64,000 nt of DNA, from NCBI GenBank assembly GCA_963771845.1, contig CAVYVC010000030.1, forward strand, positions 124,001 to 188,000, given 5' to 3'. The translations under genes and the position numbers were made by a program. Shown one piece after another: positions 63,265 through 64,000 of the stretch. The stretch comes from VAZQ01 sp963771845. Its GTDB lineage: Bacteria; Pseudomonadota; Alphaproteobacteria; Rhizobiales; Xanthobacteraceae. The notes below the pieces were generated by a model. The model made no database searches and was not told the origin of the DNA. It saw nothing but the letters and a program-made list of their open reading frames with translations. The stretch's first letter is position 1. Each line of letters opens with the position of its first letter.

Positions 63265-64000
63265 ATGCGCGACCCCTATGACGTCCTCGGGGTGTCGAAG
63301 GGCGCGAGTGCCGCGGAAATCAAGAATGCGTTCCGCAAACAGGCGAAGCGCCTGCATCCCGACGCCAACAAACATGACCCGCGCGCGGCTGCGCGTTTTG
63401 CCGAGCTCAATGCGGCCTATGAAATTCTGGGCGAAGAGAGCAAGCGCCGGGCCTATGACCGCGGCGAGATTGACGCCGAAGGCAAGCCCCGCTTCCAGGG
63501 GTTCGAAGGGTTTGGCGCCGGGCGCGGGTTTGGCCGAGGTGGCGGTGCCGAGAGTTTCAGCTGGGGCAGTGACGGCGTGCGGCGAGGCAGCGGCGGCGAC
63601 TTCAGCGGATTTGGCGCCTTTGAGGATATTCTCAAAGGCGCGTTTGGCGGCGGCTTCGCGCGTGGTGGGTTTGGTGGATCGCGCTCTCGTGCAGGCGTTT
63701 TCGAGGACGACGATGGCGGGCGGGGCGGCTTCGGCGGCCAAGGCGGCGACGTCGCGGCTGCGCTGACCATCACGCTTGCAGAAGCAGCGCACGGCACAAA
63801 GAAACGCGTGCAGTTGCCGACCGGACGCGAAATCGAGGTCAAGATTCCGTCCGGCCTCTCAGACGGCCAGCAGATCCGGTTGAAAGGGCAAGGCGCAACC
63901 GGCTCCCGTGGCCGCGCCGGCGACCTCTTGATCACGGTCTCCATTGCTCCGCATCCCCTGTTCAAACGCGAGGGGGCCGATCTGCGGCTCGAGCTTCCTA
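63265..64000 (+). CDS. J-domain protein (DnaJ/CbpA-like), partial
   Basis: A co-chaperone running off the right edge; 245 residues are visible. The J-domain has HPD at 31-33 in KRLHPDANKHD. A Gly/Phe-rich stretch follows (about 77-150), then a C-terminal substrate domain starting at GGDVAAALTITLAEAAHG and PTGREIEVKIPSGLSDGQQI. The Cys-rich zinc region of DnaJ is absent in the visible part, so CbpA/type II is favoured. GGAGGG precedes the ATG at 63265. Confidence 0.88.
   Translation, partial: MRDPYDVLGVSKGASAAEIKNAFRKQAKRLHPDANKHDPRAAARFAELNAAYEILGEESKRRAYDRGEIDAEGKPRFQGFEGFGAGRGFGRGGGAESFSWGSDGVRRGSGGDFSGFGAFEDILKGAFGGGFARGGFGGSRSRAGVFEDDDGGRGGFGGQGGDVAAALTITLAEAAHGTKKRVQLPTGREIEVKIPSGLSDGQQIRLKGQGATGSRGRAGDLLITVSIAPHPLFKREGADLRLELP

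Overview
The window is high-GC DNA from an alphaproteobacterium of the order Hyphomicrobiales (Rhizobiales), probably close to Bradyrhizobium/Nitrobacteraceae or Xanthobacteraceae. The evidence is an EipB (DUF1849) envelope protein, the DivK-PleD pair, a ClpS-ClpA pair, a phasin, DUF3572, and many short palindromic intergenic repeats of the kind common in that group. No rRNA, tRNA, CRISPR array, transposase or phage gene was recognised.

Layout. 0-4.5 kb: a partial D-Ala-D-Ala carboxypeptidase, a phasin with a palindromic promoter, clpS-clpA. 4.5-9.2 kb: surface-glycan-type genes (a frameshifted GT87-like gene facing clpA, then a gtrA / FAD oxidoreductase / GT87 operon). 9.1-18.2 kb: conserved housekeeping genes (HIT, FemAB-like, GDPD, RidA, eipB, dinB, DUF3572, divK-pleD, rpmG). 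18.2-24 kb: NUDIX, rnr and topA on the minus strand. 24-32.7 kb: an apparent insertion of catabolic and transport genes (TfdA-like dioxygenase, TAXI binding protein, cysteine hydrolase, carboxylesterase, two-permease ABC importer). 32.7-38.6 kb: dprA, plsY, an unusual pyrB carrying a PyrI-like zinc domain, aidB, ruvX. The usual rhizobial order as I remember it is ruvX-pyrB-pyrC-plsY-dprA-topA-rnr, so the topA/dprA junction is interrupted and pyrC is absent from its place.

38-64 kb: a ribbon-helix-helix-like protein, a HAD dehalogenase, a polyamine-type ABC importer (potABCD-like), Uma2, a zinc-ribbon protein, a creatinase-like M24 protein, an orphan binding protein, a luciferase-like monooxygenase, an extradiol-type dioxygenase, an MBL hydrolase, a DUF898-M48-DUF1499 operon, an acyl-CoA ligase, an extensin-like protein, a class III aminotransferase, an L,D-transpeptidase, a CorA-type transporter, an SDR, pdxH, a lipoprotein and a partial J-domain protein.

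Five genes are broken by a single base: a GT87-like gene, topA (in-frame TAA), dprA, plsY and a zinc-ribbon gene. Two of them are normally essential, so sequencing or assembly error is the simplest explanation, but this cannot be settled from the sequence alone. The most novel-looking items are the PyrB-zinc-domain fusion, the dioxygenase/ABC/esterase/cysteine-hydrolase insertion, and the GtrA-FAD-GT87 operon. I did not find a clear-cut new defence or mobile system.
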